Below, piece by piece: positions 1 through 5,262 of a DNA stretch of 5,998 nucleotides (its first letter is position 1; every line of letters begins with the position of its first letter). The position numbers were made by a program, and so were the translations under genes. This DNA comes from an uncultured Pseudomonadales bacterium. GTDB lineage: Bacteria; Pseudomonadota; Gammaproteobacteria; Pseudomonadales; Porticoccaceae. The notes below the pieces were generated by a model that was given only the letters and a program-made list of their open reading frames with translations, had not been told where the DNA came from and ran no database searches. Where the stretch lies: assembly GCA_937998635.1 (NCBI GenBank), contig CALLDA010000020.1, forward strand, positions 1 through 5,998. Direction: 5' to 3'.

Positions 1-987
1 CCCGCCAACTTGCTGCCCCAGCAGTTGTACTGGTATGCCAGAGCCAAAGACTACGACAAACTGGCCGCCCACAATCTCGCCGATTGCATCGAATGCGGTG
101 CTTGCTCTTATGTCTGCCCCAGTGAGATCCCACTGGTTCAATACTATCGCGCAGCCAAAGGCGAAATTCGCCTGATCGAACAGGAAAACGTCATTGCCGA
201 CCGTGCCCGCCAACGCTTTGAATATCATCAGGAACGTTTGCTCAAAGCCGAAGAGGAAAGAAACGCAAAACGCGAGGCCCGGAAAAAAGCCGCCGAACTG
301 GCAAAACTCAGTGCTGAAAATCCTGGCGCTGATAATACGGGCGATTCGGATGCTGGCAGCGACGGTAATAACGGTGATACCGATATCATCCAGGCAGCAC
401 TGGCCAGAGTCAGCGCCGCCAAAGCCTCGCCGGAACAGGAACTCAAGCGCCTGCAACGAGCGCTTAGCGCCGCACAAAGCCGTCTGCACAAAGCCCAGCA
501 AAAACTGGAACAGAGCAGCGCTGAAGATTCAACACGGGGCACACTTGAGGCGAGCCTCGAACAGAGCCGACTTCGCCATCAGGAGGCGGTCAACAATTTA
601 GCTGCATACACAGCCAAAAATAACGTAAGTGATACGGATAAGGACCACGATAAGACAACATCCGATCAAGACCAGGTCGCACTGGACGCCGCCGCCATCG
701 CGATTAAGAACGCCCAGCAAAAAGCTGCACTGCAAGCAGATATGTCAGTACAGGAAAAATTAGTCAGCCAACGCGACGGCCTCCTTGTCCGTCTGGACAA
801 AGCCCGCAGTCGCCTTGCCCAGGCTGAATCCGATAAGGACGAGAATCTCCAAGCCTTCGCCAACGCCGTGACCAAACTCGAAACTAAGCTGGTCGATGCC
901 GAAGCCAGCCTGGCAGAAGCAGACGCAGAAGCGAGCGATAGTGAGACCTTAAATACAGCGTCCTTAAACAAGGAGCAAAGCCGCTAA
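1..987 (+). CDS. rnfC: RnfC/RsxC electron-transport subunit, C-terminal part (5' truncated by window)
   Basis: Cytoplasmic-face iron-sulfur subunit of the Rnf (Rsx) complex, which couples electron transfer between ferredoxin and NAD(H) to ion movement. The reading frame is open from base 1, so the start, the N-terminal NADH/FMN domain and the first cluster motif lie upstream. The visible 328 residues begin with the second [4Fe-4S] motif, CIECGACSYVCP (Cys codons from 85 to 117), followed by the conserved IPLVQYYR and KGEIR stretch. From about visible residue 55 onward the protein is a long Ala/Lys/Glu/Gln-rich tail with several predicted coiled-coil blocks. These are separated by two acidic Gly/Asp/Asn/Thr-rich linkers (about bases 320-390 and 615-680). 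A long low-complexity tail is typical of gammaproteobacterial RnfC, though its sequence varies greatly. The stop TAA shares its last A with the rnfD ATG, indicating translational coupling. Identity is secure from the cluster motif and the following rnfDGE. Confidence 0.95.
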   Translation, partial: PANLLPQQLYWYARAKDYDKLAAHNLADCIECGACSYVCPSEIPLVQYYRAAKGEIRLIEQENVIADRARQRFEYHQERLLKAEEERNAKREARKKAAELAKLSAENPGADNTGDSDAGSDGNNGDTDIIQAALARVSAAKASPEQELKRLQRALSAAQSRLHKAQQKLEQSSAEDSTRGTLEASLEQSRLRHQEAVNNLAAYTAKNNVSDTDKDHDKTTSDQDQVALDAAAIAIKNAQQKAALQADMSVQEKLVSQRDGLLVRLDKARSRLAQAESDKDENLQAFANAVTKLETKLVDAEASLAEADAEASDSETLNTASLNKEQSR

Positions 988-2111
988 TGGCCCTGCTCCG
1001 CACCACCTCACCCCATCTCCATGCACCCCAAACTACCCAGCATGTGATGCAGCAACTGCTGCTGGCCACGATTCCGGGTTTACTGGCCTTACTCTGGCAT
1101 TTTGGTTGGGGCTCGTTGATTAATATCCTTATCGCCAGCGTGACCGCCCTGGCTTGTGAAGCAGCTATCGTCACTGCCCGAAAACGTCCGGTGTGGTTTT
1201 ACCTTCGGGATTGCAGCGCTCTGGTGACTGCGGTATTGATAGGCCTCGCCCTGCCGCCTCTGGTGCCCTGGTGGGTGGTGGTGGTCGGCACCGCTTTCGC
1301 CATTATTATCGCCAAACATCTTTACGGTGGCATGGGTTACAACCCCTTTAACCCGGCCATGGTCGGCTATGTGGTGCTACTCATCTCCTTCCCCATTGAG
1401 ATGACCACCTGGCCCGCGGCCCACAGTATGCTTGCCACCGAACTAAACCCACCCGGTTTATGGGAATCTATCCAGATCATTTTCCAGTTTTCAGGCAGCT
1501 TTGAGCTTTCTGGGAACACGATTGACGCCTTTACCGCCGCCACGCCACTGGACGCCTTTAAACACAACAACGGCTTGTTAGTGGAGCAGTTTTACCAGCA
1601 GGATGCCTGGTTCGCTGCTGGCCGCTGGGCTGGCGCTGGCTGGGAATGGGTCAACCTGGGCTTTCTCGCTGGCGGCTGCTACCTCTTATACAAAAAGATA
1701 TTTACCTGGCACGCACCGGTCGCCATGTTGAGCGCATTAACCCTGATGGCCTGGCTCAATAATGATGGCGGCAGCTCGGTCAGCAATGGTCCGGCAAGTC
1801 TGCACCTGCTCAGTGGCGCGACCATGCTGGGTGCTTTTTTTATTGTTACCGACCCGGTCACCTCGGCGGTGTCGAACACGGGGCGCTTAATTTACGGTGC
1901 TTTAATCGGCGTGTTGATTTTTGTTATCCGCGCCTGGGGAAATTACCCCGATGCCGTCGCCTTTGCGGTTTTGCTGATGAATTTCGCCGCGCCCTTTATC
2001 GATTACTACACGCTGCCACGGACCTATGGCCACAACAAAATCTCTGAGCGAAGCTCTGGCTCTACCGATCTCAGCGATCCTAAGCTAAACCTGCCGGAAA
2101 AGAAGGATTAA
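987..2111 (+). CDS. rnfD: RnfD/RsxD, FMN-bearing integral membrane subunit
   Basis: Membrane subunit of the Rnf complex, homologous to NqrB, that takes part in electron flow across the inner membrane. The 374-residue protein has many hydrophobic segments (about 25-40, 43-60, 76-90, 94-110, 124-137, 222-236, 243-256, 274-289, 300-315 and 323-340). The flavinylation motif is DAFTAATPLDAFK, with Thr186 (codon 1542-1544) the expected covalent FMN attachment residue by alignment with E. coli RsxD (GISQATPLDTFK, recalled from memory). Other family signatures are AKHLYGGMGYNPFNPAMVGYVVLLISFP near 109-136 and LLSGATMLGAFFIVTDPVTS near 274-293. The chosen ATG overlaps the rnfC stop by one base and has AAGGAG at 970-975, 11 bases upstream. 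About 25 hydrophilic residues follow the usual family end (YGHNK). No defects are seen. The stop is in the same frame as rnfG, with one codon between them. Confidence 0.97.
   Translation: MALLRTTSPHLHAPQTTQHVMQQLLLATIPGLLALLWHFGWGSLINILIASVTALACEAAIVTARKRPVWFYLRDCSALVTAVLIGLALPPLVPWWVVVVGTAFAIIIAKHLYGGMGYNPFNPAMVGYVVLLISFPIEMTTWPAAHSMLATELNPPGLWESIQIIFQFSGSFELSGNTIDAFTAATPLDAFKHNNGLLVEQFYQQDAWFAAGRWAGAGWEWVNLGFLAGGCYLLYKKIFTWHAPVAMLSALTLMAWLNNDGGSSVSNGPASLHLLSGATMLGAFFIVTDPVTSAVSNTGRLIYGALIGVLIFVIRAWGNYPDAVAFAVLLMNFAAPFIDYYTLPRTYGHNKISERSSGSTDLSDPKLNLPEKKD
2101..2107 (+). promoter_or_regulatory. Ribosome binding site fixing the GTG start of rnfG
   Basis: AGAAGGA lies at the end of rnfD, 7 bases before the GTG at 2115. 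The in-frame TAA at 2109-2111 excludes any earlier start for rnfG, so this site and the GTG start decide each other. Confidence 0.75.
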
Positions 2112-2114
2112 TCC

Positions 2115-2924
2115 GTGTTAAAGCAATCCATCGGATTTAACAGCTTCGTGCTGGCAGCCTTCGCCCTGGTTACAGCACTGCTACTGGCCAGCACCCATCT
2201 TGGCACTCGCGAGCAGATTGCCGAATCAGAACGCCGTGCGGCAGAAAAAGCCCTGCTCGAAATTATTCCTAAAGACCGCCACAGCAACGATATGCTGCTC
2301 GATACCCTCGCTATACCCCGGCAATTTTGGAGCCAGCTGGGTTTAACCAAGGGCGGCGACGTAAACATTGCCCGGCAGGATGGCAAGATCGAAGCGCTCA
2401 TTATTCCCGCCGTGGCGGCGGACGGTTACAGCGGTGACATCCGCTTAATCGCCGGGGTCAATATGGATGGCACACTGGCTGGAGTTAGGGTGCTGAGTCA
2501 CACAGAAACACCCGGCCTCGGCGATAAAATAGACTTGAAAAAGAGTCAGTGGATTTTGAGCTTCAACCATAAATCCCTGTACCAGCCTGTCGCAGCGCAA
2601 TGGCAGGTCAAAAAAGACGGCGGCGATTTCGACCAGTTCACCGGTGCCACTATTACCCCCAGAGCTGTGGTCGCCCAGGTGAAGAGAATTCTGGAATATT
2701 TTGCCGAAGATCAAAACCGAATCCTTAAGCTAGACCAGGCTATGATCAAGGCCAACTCAAAGGATTCGCGGGAGCCTCCGGCCGAAACGCAAGCCAAGGT
2801 TCATCCCGACGTTCAAGCCAAAGTTCAGGCCAAAACTCAGCCCAAAGTTCAGGCCGTGACAAAACCTGATATTGAAACTAACGTAGAGAGTAACAAGCCA
2901 CCAAAGGTGCAAAGCCATGAGTGA
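2115..2924 (+). CDS. rnfG: RnfG/RsxG, periplasmic FMN-binding subunit with an extended repeat tail
   Basis: Single-span membrane protein whose periplasmic domain carries covalent FMN and passes electrons within the Rnf complex; homologous to NqrC. The 269 residues comprise a transmembrane segment (about 8-27), a linker helix, and the FMN_bind domain with DGYSGDIRLIAGV (103-115), HTETPGLGDKI (129-139) and the flavinylation motif DFDQFTGATITPRAVV (171-186). Thr179 (codon 2649-2651) is the expected FMN attachment residue. The start is GTG, three bases after the rnfD stop. Family members usually end near residue 205-215. This one continues for about 55 residues, including six tandem tetrapeptide units of the type V/T-Q-A/P-K (bases 2787-2858). 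The tail is hydrophilic, Lys/Gln/Val/Pro-rich and predicted to be disordered; its function is unknown. The core subunit is intact, so the tail looks like an addition and not a sign of decay. Confidence 0.95.
   Translation: MLKQSIGFNSFVLAAFALVTALLLASTHLGTREQIAESERRAAEKALLEIIPKDRHSNDMLLDTLAIPRQFWSQLGLTKGGDVNIARQDGKIEALIIPAVAADGYSGDIRLIAGVNMDGTLAGVRVLSHTETPGLGDKIDLKKSQWILSFNHKSLYQPVAAQWQVKKDGGDFDQFTGATITPRAVVAQVKRILEYFAEDQNRILKLDQAMIKANSKDSREPPAETQAKVHPDVQAKVQAKTQPKVQAVTKPDIETNVESNKPPKVQSHE
2787..2858 (+). repeat. 12-bp tandem repeat inside rnfG (six imperfect copies)
   Basis: Six in-frame 12-base units start at 2787, 2799, 2811, 2823, 2835 and 2847. The clearest copies are GTTCAAGCCAAA, GTTCAGGCCAAA, ACTCAGCCCAAA and GTTCAGGCCGTG. 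They encode TQAK VHPD VQAK VQAK TQPK VQAV. The units are multiples of three, so copy-number change would lengthen or shorten the RnfG tail without a frameshift. Confidence 0.85.
2904..2909 (+). promoter_or_regulatory. Shine-Dalgarno-like AAGGTG upstream of the rnfG/rnfE junction
   Basis: AAGGTG lies 7 bases before the decoy ATG at 2917 but 23 bases before the true rnfE ATG at 2933. The true start has only a weak GAAG (2923-2926) in position. This suggests that rnfE is translated by coupling or reinitiation, or that the site served the start before the 16-bp duplication. Confidence 0.5.
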
Positions 2925-2946
2925 AGTAAGCCATGACTGAAATAAG
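2915..2946 (+). repeat. 16-bp tandem duplication across the rnfG/rnfE junction
   Basis: CCATGAGTGAAGTAAG (2915-2930) is followed directly by CCATGACTGAAATAAG (2931-2946); 14 of 16 positions agree. The first copy holds the end of rnfG and an ATG at 2917. The second holds the ATG of rnfE at 2933. The first ATG opens only a seven-codon frame (MSEVSHD) ending at 2940, across the rnfE start. Confidence 0.85.
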
Positions 2947-3655
2947 TCAGGTATCCTACCGAGAGATTTCCCGCAATGGTTTATGGGATAACAATCCGGC
3001 CCTGGTTCAGTTACTCGGCCTGTGTCCCCTGCTGGCCGTCAGTGGCTCGGTGGTTAACGCCCTGGGATTGGGTCTCGCGACCCTGGCCGTGCTGGTCGGC
3101 TCCAACGCAGCAGTATCGCTTATCCGCCATCAAGTGAGTGATGCGGTGCGCATACCCGCCTTCGTGATGATTATCGCCACCTTCACCACCTGTACCGAAA
3201 TGCTCATGAAGGCCTACACCTACGAGCTATACCAAATTCTCGGCATCTTCATTCCCCTGATTGTTACAAATTGCACGATACTGGGCCGGGCCGAAGCCTT
3301 TGCCAGCAAAAATGCCATCATCCCCGCTATAGCCGACGGCCTGCTTATGGGTGTTGGTTTTGGCGCGGTTTTACTGGTGCTGGGCGCTATCCGCGAGGTG
3401 CTGGGCAGCGGTACCCTGTTTGCGAATATGGATTTACTATTTGGGCCATTTGCCGCCAACTGGTCACTGCAAATCTTTGGCAGTGGCTATAGTTTTCTGG
3501 TGGCTATCTTGCCGCCCGGCGCATTTATTATTACCGGACTGTTGATCGCTTTAAAAAATACCCTGGATGCTCGAGCCAAACTCCGCAAAGACGCCCTTAA
3601 GGCAAAACCCCTAAAAGGTGCCAAGCGAGTCCGTACCACAGGTGTTATACATTGA
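2933..3655 (+). CDS. rnfE: RnfE/RsxE, integral membrane subunit
   Basis: Six-helix membrane subunit of the Rnf complex, homologous to NqrD. With RnfA it forms the pseudo-symmetric pair that binds a [2Fe-2S] cluster within the membrane. The 240 residues show NGLWDNNPALVQLLGLCPLL near 15-34 with Cys31, and GIFIPLIVTNCTILGRAEAFA near 104-124 with Cys114; these are the two expected cluster-ligand cysteines. The conserved loop and end LPPGAFIITGLL is near 193-204. The C-terminus is a basic tail (about 214-236, rich in Lys/Arg). The in-frame TAA at 2927-2929 excludes a start upstream of 2933, and the N-terminus MTEISQ resembles the MSEI start of E. coli RsxE. The gene ends the visible operon; no nth follows. 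Confidence 0.96.
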   Translation: MTEISQVSYREISRNGLWDNNPALVQLLGLCPLLAVSGSVVNALGLGLATLAVLVGSNAAVSLIRHQVSDAVRIPAFVMIIATFTTCTEMLMKAYTYELYQILGIFIPLIVTNCTILGRAEAFASKNAIIPAIADGLLMGVGFGAVLLVLGAIREVLGSGTLFANMDLLFGPFAANWSLQIFGSGYSFLVAILPPGAFIITGLLIALKNTLDARAKLRKDALKAKPLKGAKRVRTTGVIH

Positions 3656-3699
3656 GCTTTGAGCTTTAGGTGACCTTTTCCCCAAGATCAGTAGCCACC

Positions 3700-3768
3700 G
3701 TCTCGTGAACACTTTTTTCGCCTCTAACTTATTGAAATACAAAGGCTTGCAAAATGTGTTCGCGAGAC
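3700..3768. repeat. Inverted repeat, 13-bp arms, 45 bp after rnfE
   Basis: GTCTCGTGAACAC (3700-3712) pairs with GTGTTCGCGAGAC (3756-3768) at all 13 positions, counting one G-T wobble. The helix can continue with TTTT/AAAA and GCCT (3720-3723)/AGGC (3743-3746), giving a 69-nt hairpin. It could stabilise the 3' end of the rnf transcript or act as a weak terminator, but it lacks a 3' T-run. It is not the end of the IS, whose own repeats are elsewhere. Confidence 0.65.
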
Positions 3769-3794
3769 AGAAAATGAAAACGACTGCGCCTAAA

Positions 3795-3912
3795 TCGCAC
3801 TATCACAGCAAAGGCTACTTAGACTGCTAGGGATAAGGCATTGAAATCAATACAAATATAAGCCTTTTCCCGGATTTTGATTTACGAGATAGCGAGCCAG
3901 GTGATAGTGCGA
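3795..3912. repeat. 118-bp inverted-repeat structure with perfect 12-bp arms
   Basis: TCGCACTATCAC (3795-3806) and GTGATAGTGCGA (3901-3912) are exact reverse complements. Nested inside, GGGATAAGGC (3830-3839) pairs with GCCTTTTCCC (3862-3871) at 9 of 10 positions, so the whole block can fold into a long stem with an inner hairpin. Candidates are a small non-autonomous element, a remnant recombination site or a structured RNA. No target duplication is visible at its edges, and it lacks the GTT/AAC boxes of an integron attC. Confidence 0.6.
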
Positions 3913-3933
3913 CGGTGTCTTCTGAATAATGAC

Positions 3934-3946
3934 ATGGACTCTCTCC
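3934..3946 (+). repeat. Left subterminal inverted repeat of the IS (IRL)
   Basis: ATGGACTCTCTCC is the exact reverse complement of the right repeat at 5225-5237. It sits one base inside the inferred left end. Confidence 0.9.
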
Positions 3947-3982
3947 TCTTCTAGTCTCAAGTGTGAGGCTATTAGATAACAC

Positions 3983-3987
3983 AGGAG
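3983..3987 (+). promoter_or_regulatory. Ribosome binding site of the transposase
   Basis: AGGAG lies 7 bases before the ATG at 3995 and supports that start. Confidence 0.8.
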
Positions 3988-3994
3988 AAAAAAG

Positions 3995-5008
3995 ATGGAT
4001 AAGGTAGCGGTAAGATGTGGTCTTGATATTGCGAAGCATGTGTTTGCCATCCATGGCGTCAATGCCCATGGGCAAGCCATCCTACGTAAACAACTGTCGC
4101 GGAAGAATGTGCTGACGTATTTTGCCCAATTACCCCCGTGTAGGGTGGGCATTGAAGCCTGTGGTGGCAGTCATTATTGGGCCAGAGAGTTGAGCAAACT
4201 GGGCCATGAGGTCAAACTCATTTCAGTAAAGTTTGTTATACCCTATCGGCGCAAGGGTAAAAACGACGCCAATGATGCCGAAGCCATTTGCGAAGCAATC
4301 AGTCGCCCAGGCATGCACTTTGTGGCCGTGAAATCAGAAGATCAGCAAGCCATATTAATGGCTCACCGGATACGCAGTCAGAGCATCGCTACGCGAACGG
4401 CATTGATTAATCAACTTCATGGCCATCTGCAAGAGTTTGGTATTGCTGTTAGCAAAGGGCGGCATAAACTGAAAAGAGAGTTAGCGGCTATTTTTGAAAC
4501 CACTGAGCTGCCCGCCCTCCTGCATGAACTGCTGCACGACTTATTGACGGCACTGTATCGAGAAGAAGAACGCGTCGCGGCATTGGATAAACGTATCAGT
4601 CAGTGGGTATCCCATCACGCCATTGCCTCGAAGCTCACCCAGCTAGACGGCATTGGTCCACTGACCGCATCGGCCGTAGTCGCTACAGCAGGTGATGCCA
4701 GCATCTTTAAAAATGGTCGTCAATTTGCCGCCTGGTTAGGGCTGGTACCCCGGCAATACTCCTCAGGGGGTAAAACCAAACTGGGTCGGATTACCAAACG
4801 GGGAGACCGTTACGTACGTATGCTATTGGTTCATGGTGCACGCACGGTGCTGCTGATGTCGACAAAGGGGCGTGGTAAACACAGTCCCTGGATAGAATCA
4901 TTGAGGGCAAGAAAGCCGGATAATGTGGTGGCGGTTGCCTTTGCGGCCAAGCAGGCAAGAATGTTATGGGCAGTGATGGTGGGAAAGCCTGAGCCCTTAA
5001 TCAATTAA
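3995..5008 (+). CDS. IS110-family transposase (RNA-guided DEDD recombinase, IS1111 group)
   Basis: The recombinase of the insertion sequence, 337 residues, a normal length for the group. The N-terminal RuvC-like DEDD domain shows Asp11 (GLDIAKHVF), Glu54 (VGIEACGGSHYW) and Asp91/Asp94 (GKNDANDAEAICEA). A helical, probably coiled-coil linker spans about 115-210. The C-terminal Transposase_20 domain begins with LTQLDGIGPLTASAVVA (214-230) and contains AAWLGLVPRQYSSGGK (245-260), where Ser256 or Ser257 is the likely catalytic serine, then LGRITKRGDRYVRMLLVHGAR (263-283). Known family members join and resolve DNA through a circular intermediate, guided by an RNA encoded in the element. In the IS1111 group that RNA comes from the end downstream of the transposase, and such a region follows here. 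The frame is uninterrupted and the gene has its own ribosome binding site. Confidence 0.96.
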   Translation: MDKVAVRCGLDIAKHVFAIHGVNAHGQAILRKQLSRKNVLTYFAQLPPCRVGIEACGGSHYWARELSKLGHEVKLISVKFVIPYRRKGKNDANDAEAICEAISRPGMHFVAVKSEDQQAILMAHRIRSQSIATRTALINQLHGHLQEFGIAVSKGRHKLKRELAAIFETTELPALLHELLHDLLTALYREEERVAALDKRISQWVSHHAIASKLTQLDGIGPLTASAVVATAGDASIFKNGRQFAAWLGLVPRQYSSGGKTKLGRITKRGDRYVRMLLVHGARTVLLMSTKGRGKHSPWIESLRARKPDNVVAVAFAAKQARMLWAVMVGKPEPLIN

Positions 5009-5019
5009 ACAAGAACGGA

Positions 5020-5200
5020 TGAATCTACGATTGCTTGATAAATTGGATGGAAAGCGGCCTGACCGTGTGCAAGCTGCACCTGATAACAGTTTTGGTTGAA
5101 ACAACCGCCTGAATAATGAGGGGCTTGCACGCAACTGTCATCCTGGTCAATGATTGAGTTCATAGAGACCGAATAGATAAATGCAGTCAACACCCGCTAG
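5020..5200 (+). ncRNA. Probable bridge RNA (seekRNA) of the IS; ends approximate
   Basis: The non-coding right end folds into a clear target loop. An 11-pair stem (5065-5075 with 5122-5132, including GTGCAAGC/GCTTGCAC and two G-U pairs) encloses an internal loop capped by the hairpin GGTTG-AAA-CAACC (5094-5106). The 5' side of the loop, ATAACAGTTTT (5083-5093), is the exact reverse complement of the right flank 5241-5251. The 3' side, CTGAATAATGA (5109-5119), is identical to the left flank 3922-3932. A second structure (ACTG-CAT 5134-5141 with ATG-CAGT 5181-5187, one bulge) encloses a segment, 5156-5166, that matches the right end of the element 5230-5240 at 10 of 11 bases. The single difference is a T for C that allows a U-G wobble. 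This matches the two-loop, target and donor, layout of IS110-family guide RNAs. Transcript ends and promoter are not determined. Confidence 0.8.
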
Positions 5201-5224
5201 AAAGCCAGATTATCTTAGCAAACC

Positions 5225-5237
5225 GGAGAGAGTCCAT
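5225..5237 (-). repeat. Right subterminal inverted repeat of the IS (IRR)
   Basis: GGAGAGAGTCCAT is the exact reverse complement of IRL at 3934-3946. It is followed by A and then the GA that marks the inferred right end. Confidence 0.9.
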
Positions 5238-5246
5238 AGAAAAACT

Positions 5247-5253
5247 GTTATGA
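5247..5253 (+). other. Putative integron crossover box (R' type, GTTATGA) at the start of a cassette
   Basis: GTTATGA resembles the R' core box where integron integrases cut between G and TT. Its first six bases match the reverse complement of the R'' box of the downstream attC (TATAAC) at five positions, as expected if 5248 is the first base of that cassette. The other half of the recombination site, which should lie left of the IS, was not recognised, so this call rests on position and the box alone. Confidence 0.5.
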
Positions 5254-5255
5254 GG
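5252..5255 (+). promoter_or_regulatory. Ribosome binding site of the cassette gene
   Basis: GAGG lies 7 bases before the ATG at 5263, within the cassette leader. Confidence 0.55.
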
Positions 5256-5262
5256 CATTACA

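Larger units (their letters stand above)
3656..3932. other. Non-coding stretch between rnfE and the insertion sequence
   Basis: No open frame here has a convincing start, ribosome binding site or recognisable protein. The stretch begins with a 7-bp tandem duplication (TTGAGCT twice, 3652-3665) spanning the rnfE stop. It then holds two separate inverted repeats, listed individually. No canonical GC-rich hairpin followed by a T-run was found, so where rnf transcription stops is unclear. The last 11 bases (3922-3932) match a guide segment of the downstream IS. Confidence 0.7.
3933..5240 (+). mobile_element. IS110-family (IS1111-group) insertion sequence, apparently complete
   Basis: The 1308-bp element carries one DEDD transposase gene, 13-bp perfect subterminal inverted repeats, a short left end and a long non-coding right end, as known for the IS1111 group. 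The ends are placed from three agreeing signals. Both inverted repeats lie one base inside a GA dinucleotide (3931-3932 and 5239-5240). Guide segments in the right end match the flanks exactly up to these points. No longer target duplication is seen, as expected for this family. Because GA occurs at both ends, 3931-5238 is an equivalent placement. All parts look intact, so the element may be active. Confidence 0.85.

Noticed and set aside
228..971. Long minus-strand frames opposite rnfC
   Set aside because: The Ser/Ala/Leu-rich translations are what results from reading the Ala/Lys/Glu-rich rnfC tail in reverse; there is no independent support.
2787..2858. CRISPR-like array
   Set aside because: The 12-bp units are directly adjacent, lack spacers and are in frame within rnfG.
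3721..3732. CTCTAAC as a possible R'' box of the attC interrupted by the IS
   Set aside because: It would require an attC of more than 200 bp after removal of the IS, and no L''/L' pairing could be found.
3700..3768. Rho-independent terminator for the rnf operon
   Set aside because: The hairpin loop is long and no T-run follows the 3' arm; recorded only as an inverted repeat.
3700..3912. The two inverted repeats considered as the left end of a longer mobile element
   Set aside because: No matching sequence occurs right of 5240, while the 13-bp repeats and guide matches fix the IS ends at 3933 and 5240.
3847..4152. Antisense open frames across the IS left end
   Set aside because: They overlap the intact transposase start and the left inverted repeat, with no ribosome site or recognisable domain; treated as shadows.
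3922..5251. Classical target-site duplication flanking the IS
   Set aside because: Only GA is shared at the two ends, which fits a core dinucleotide of the IS110 family and not a DDE-type duplication.
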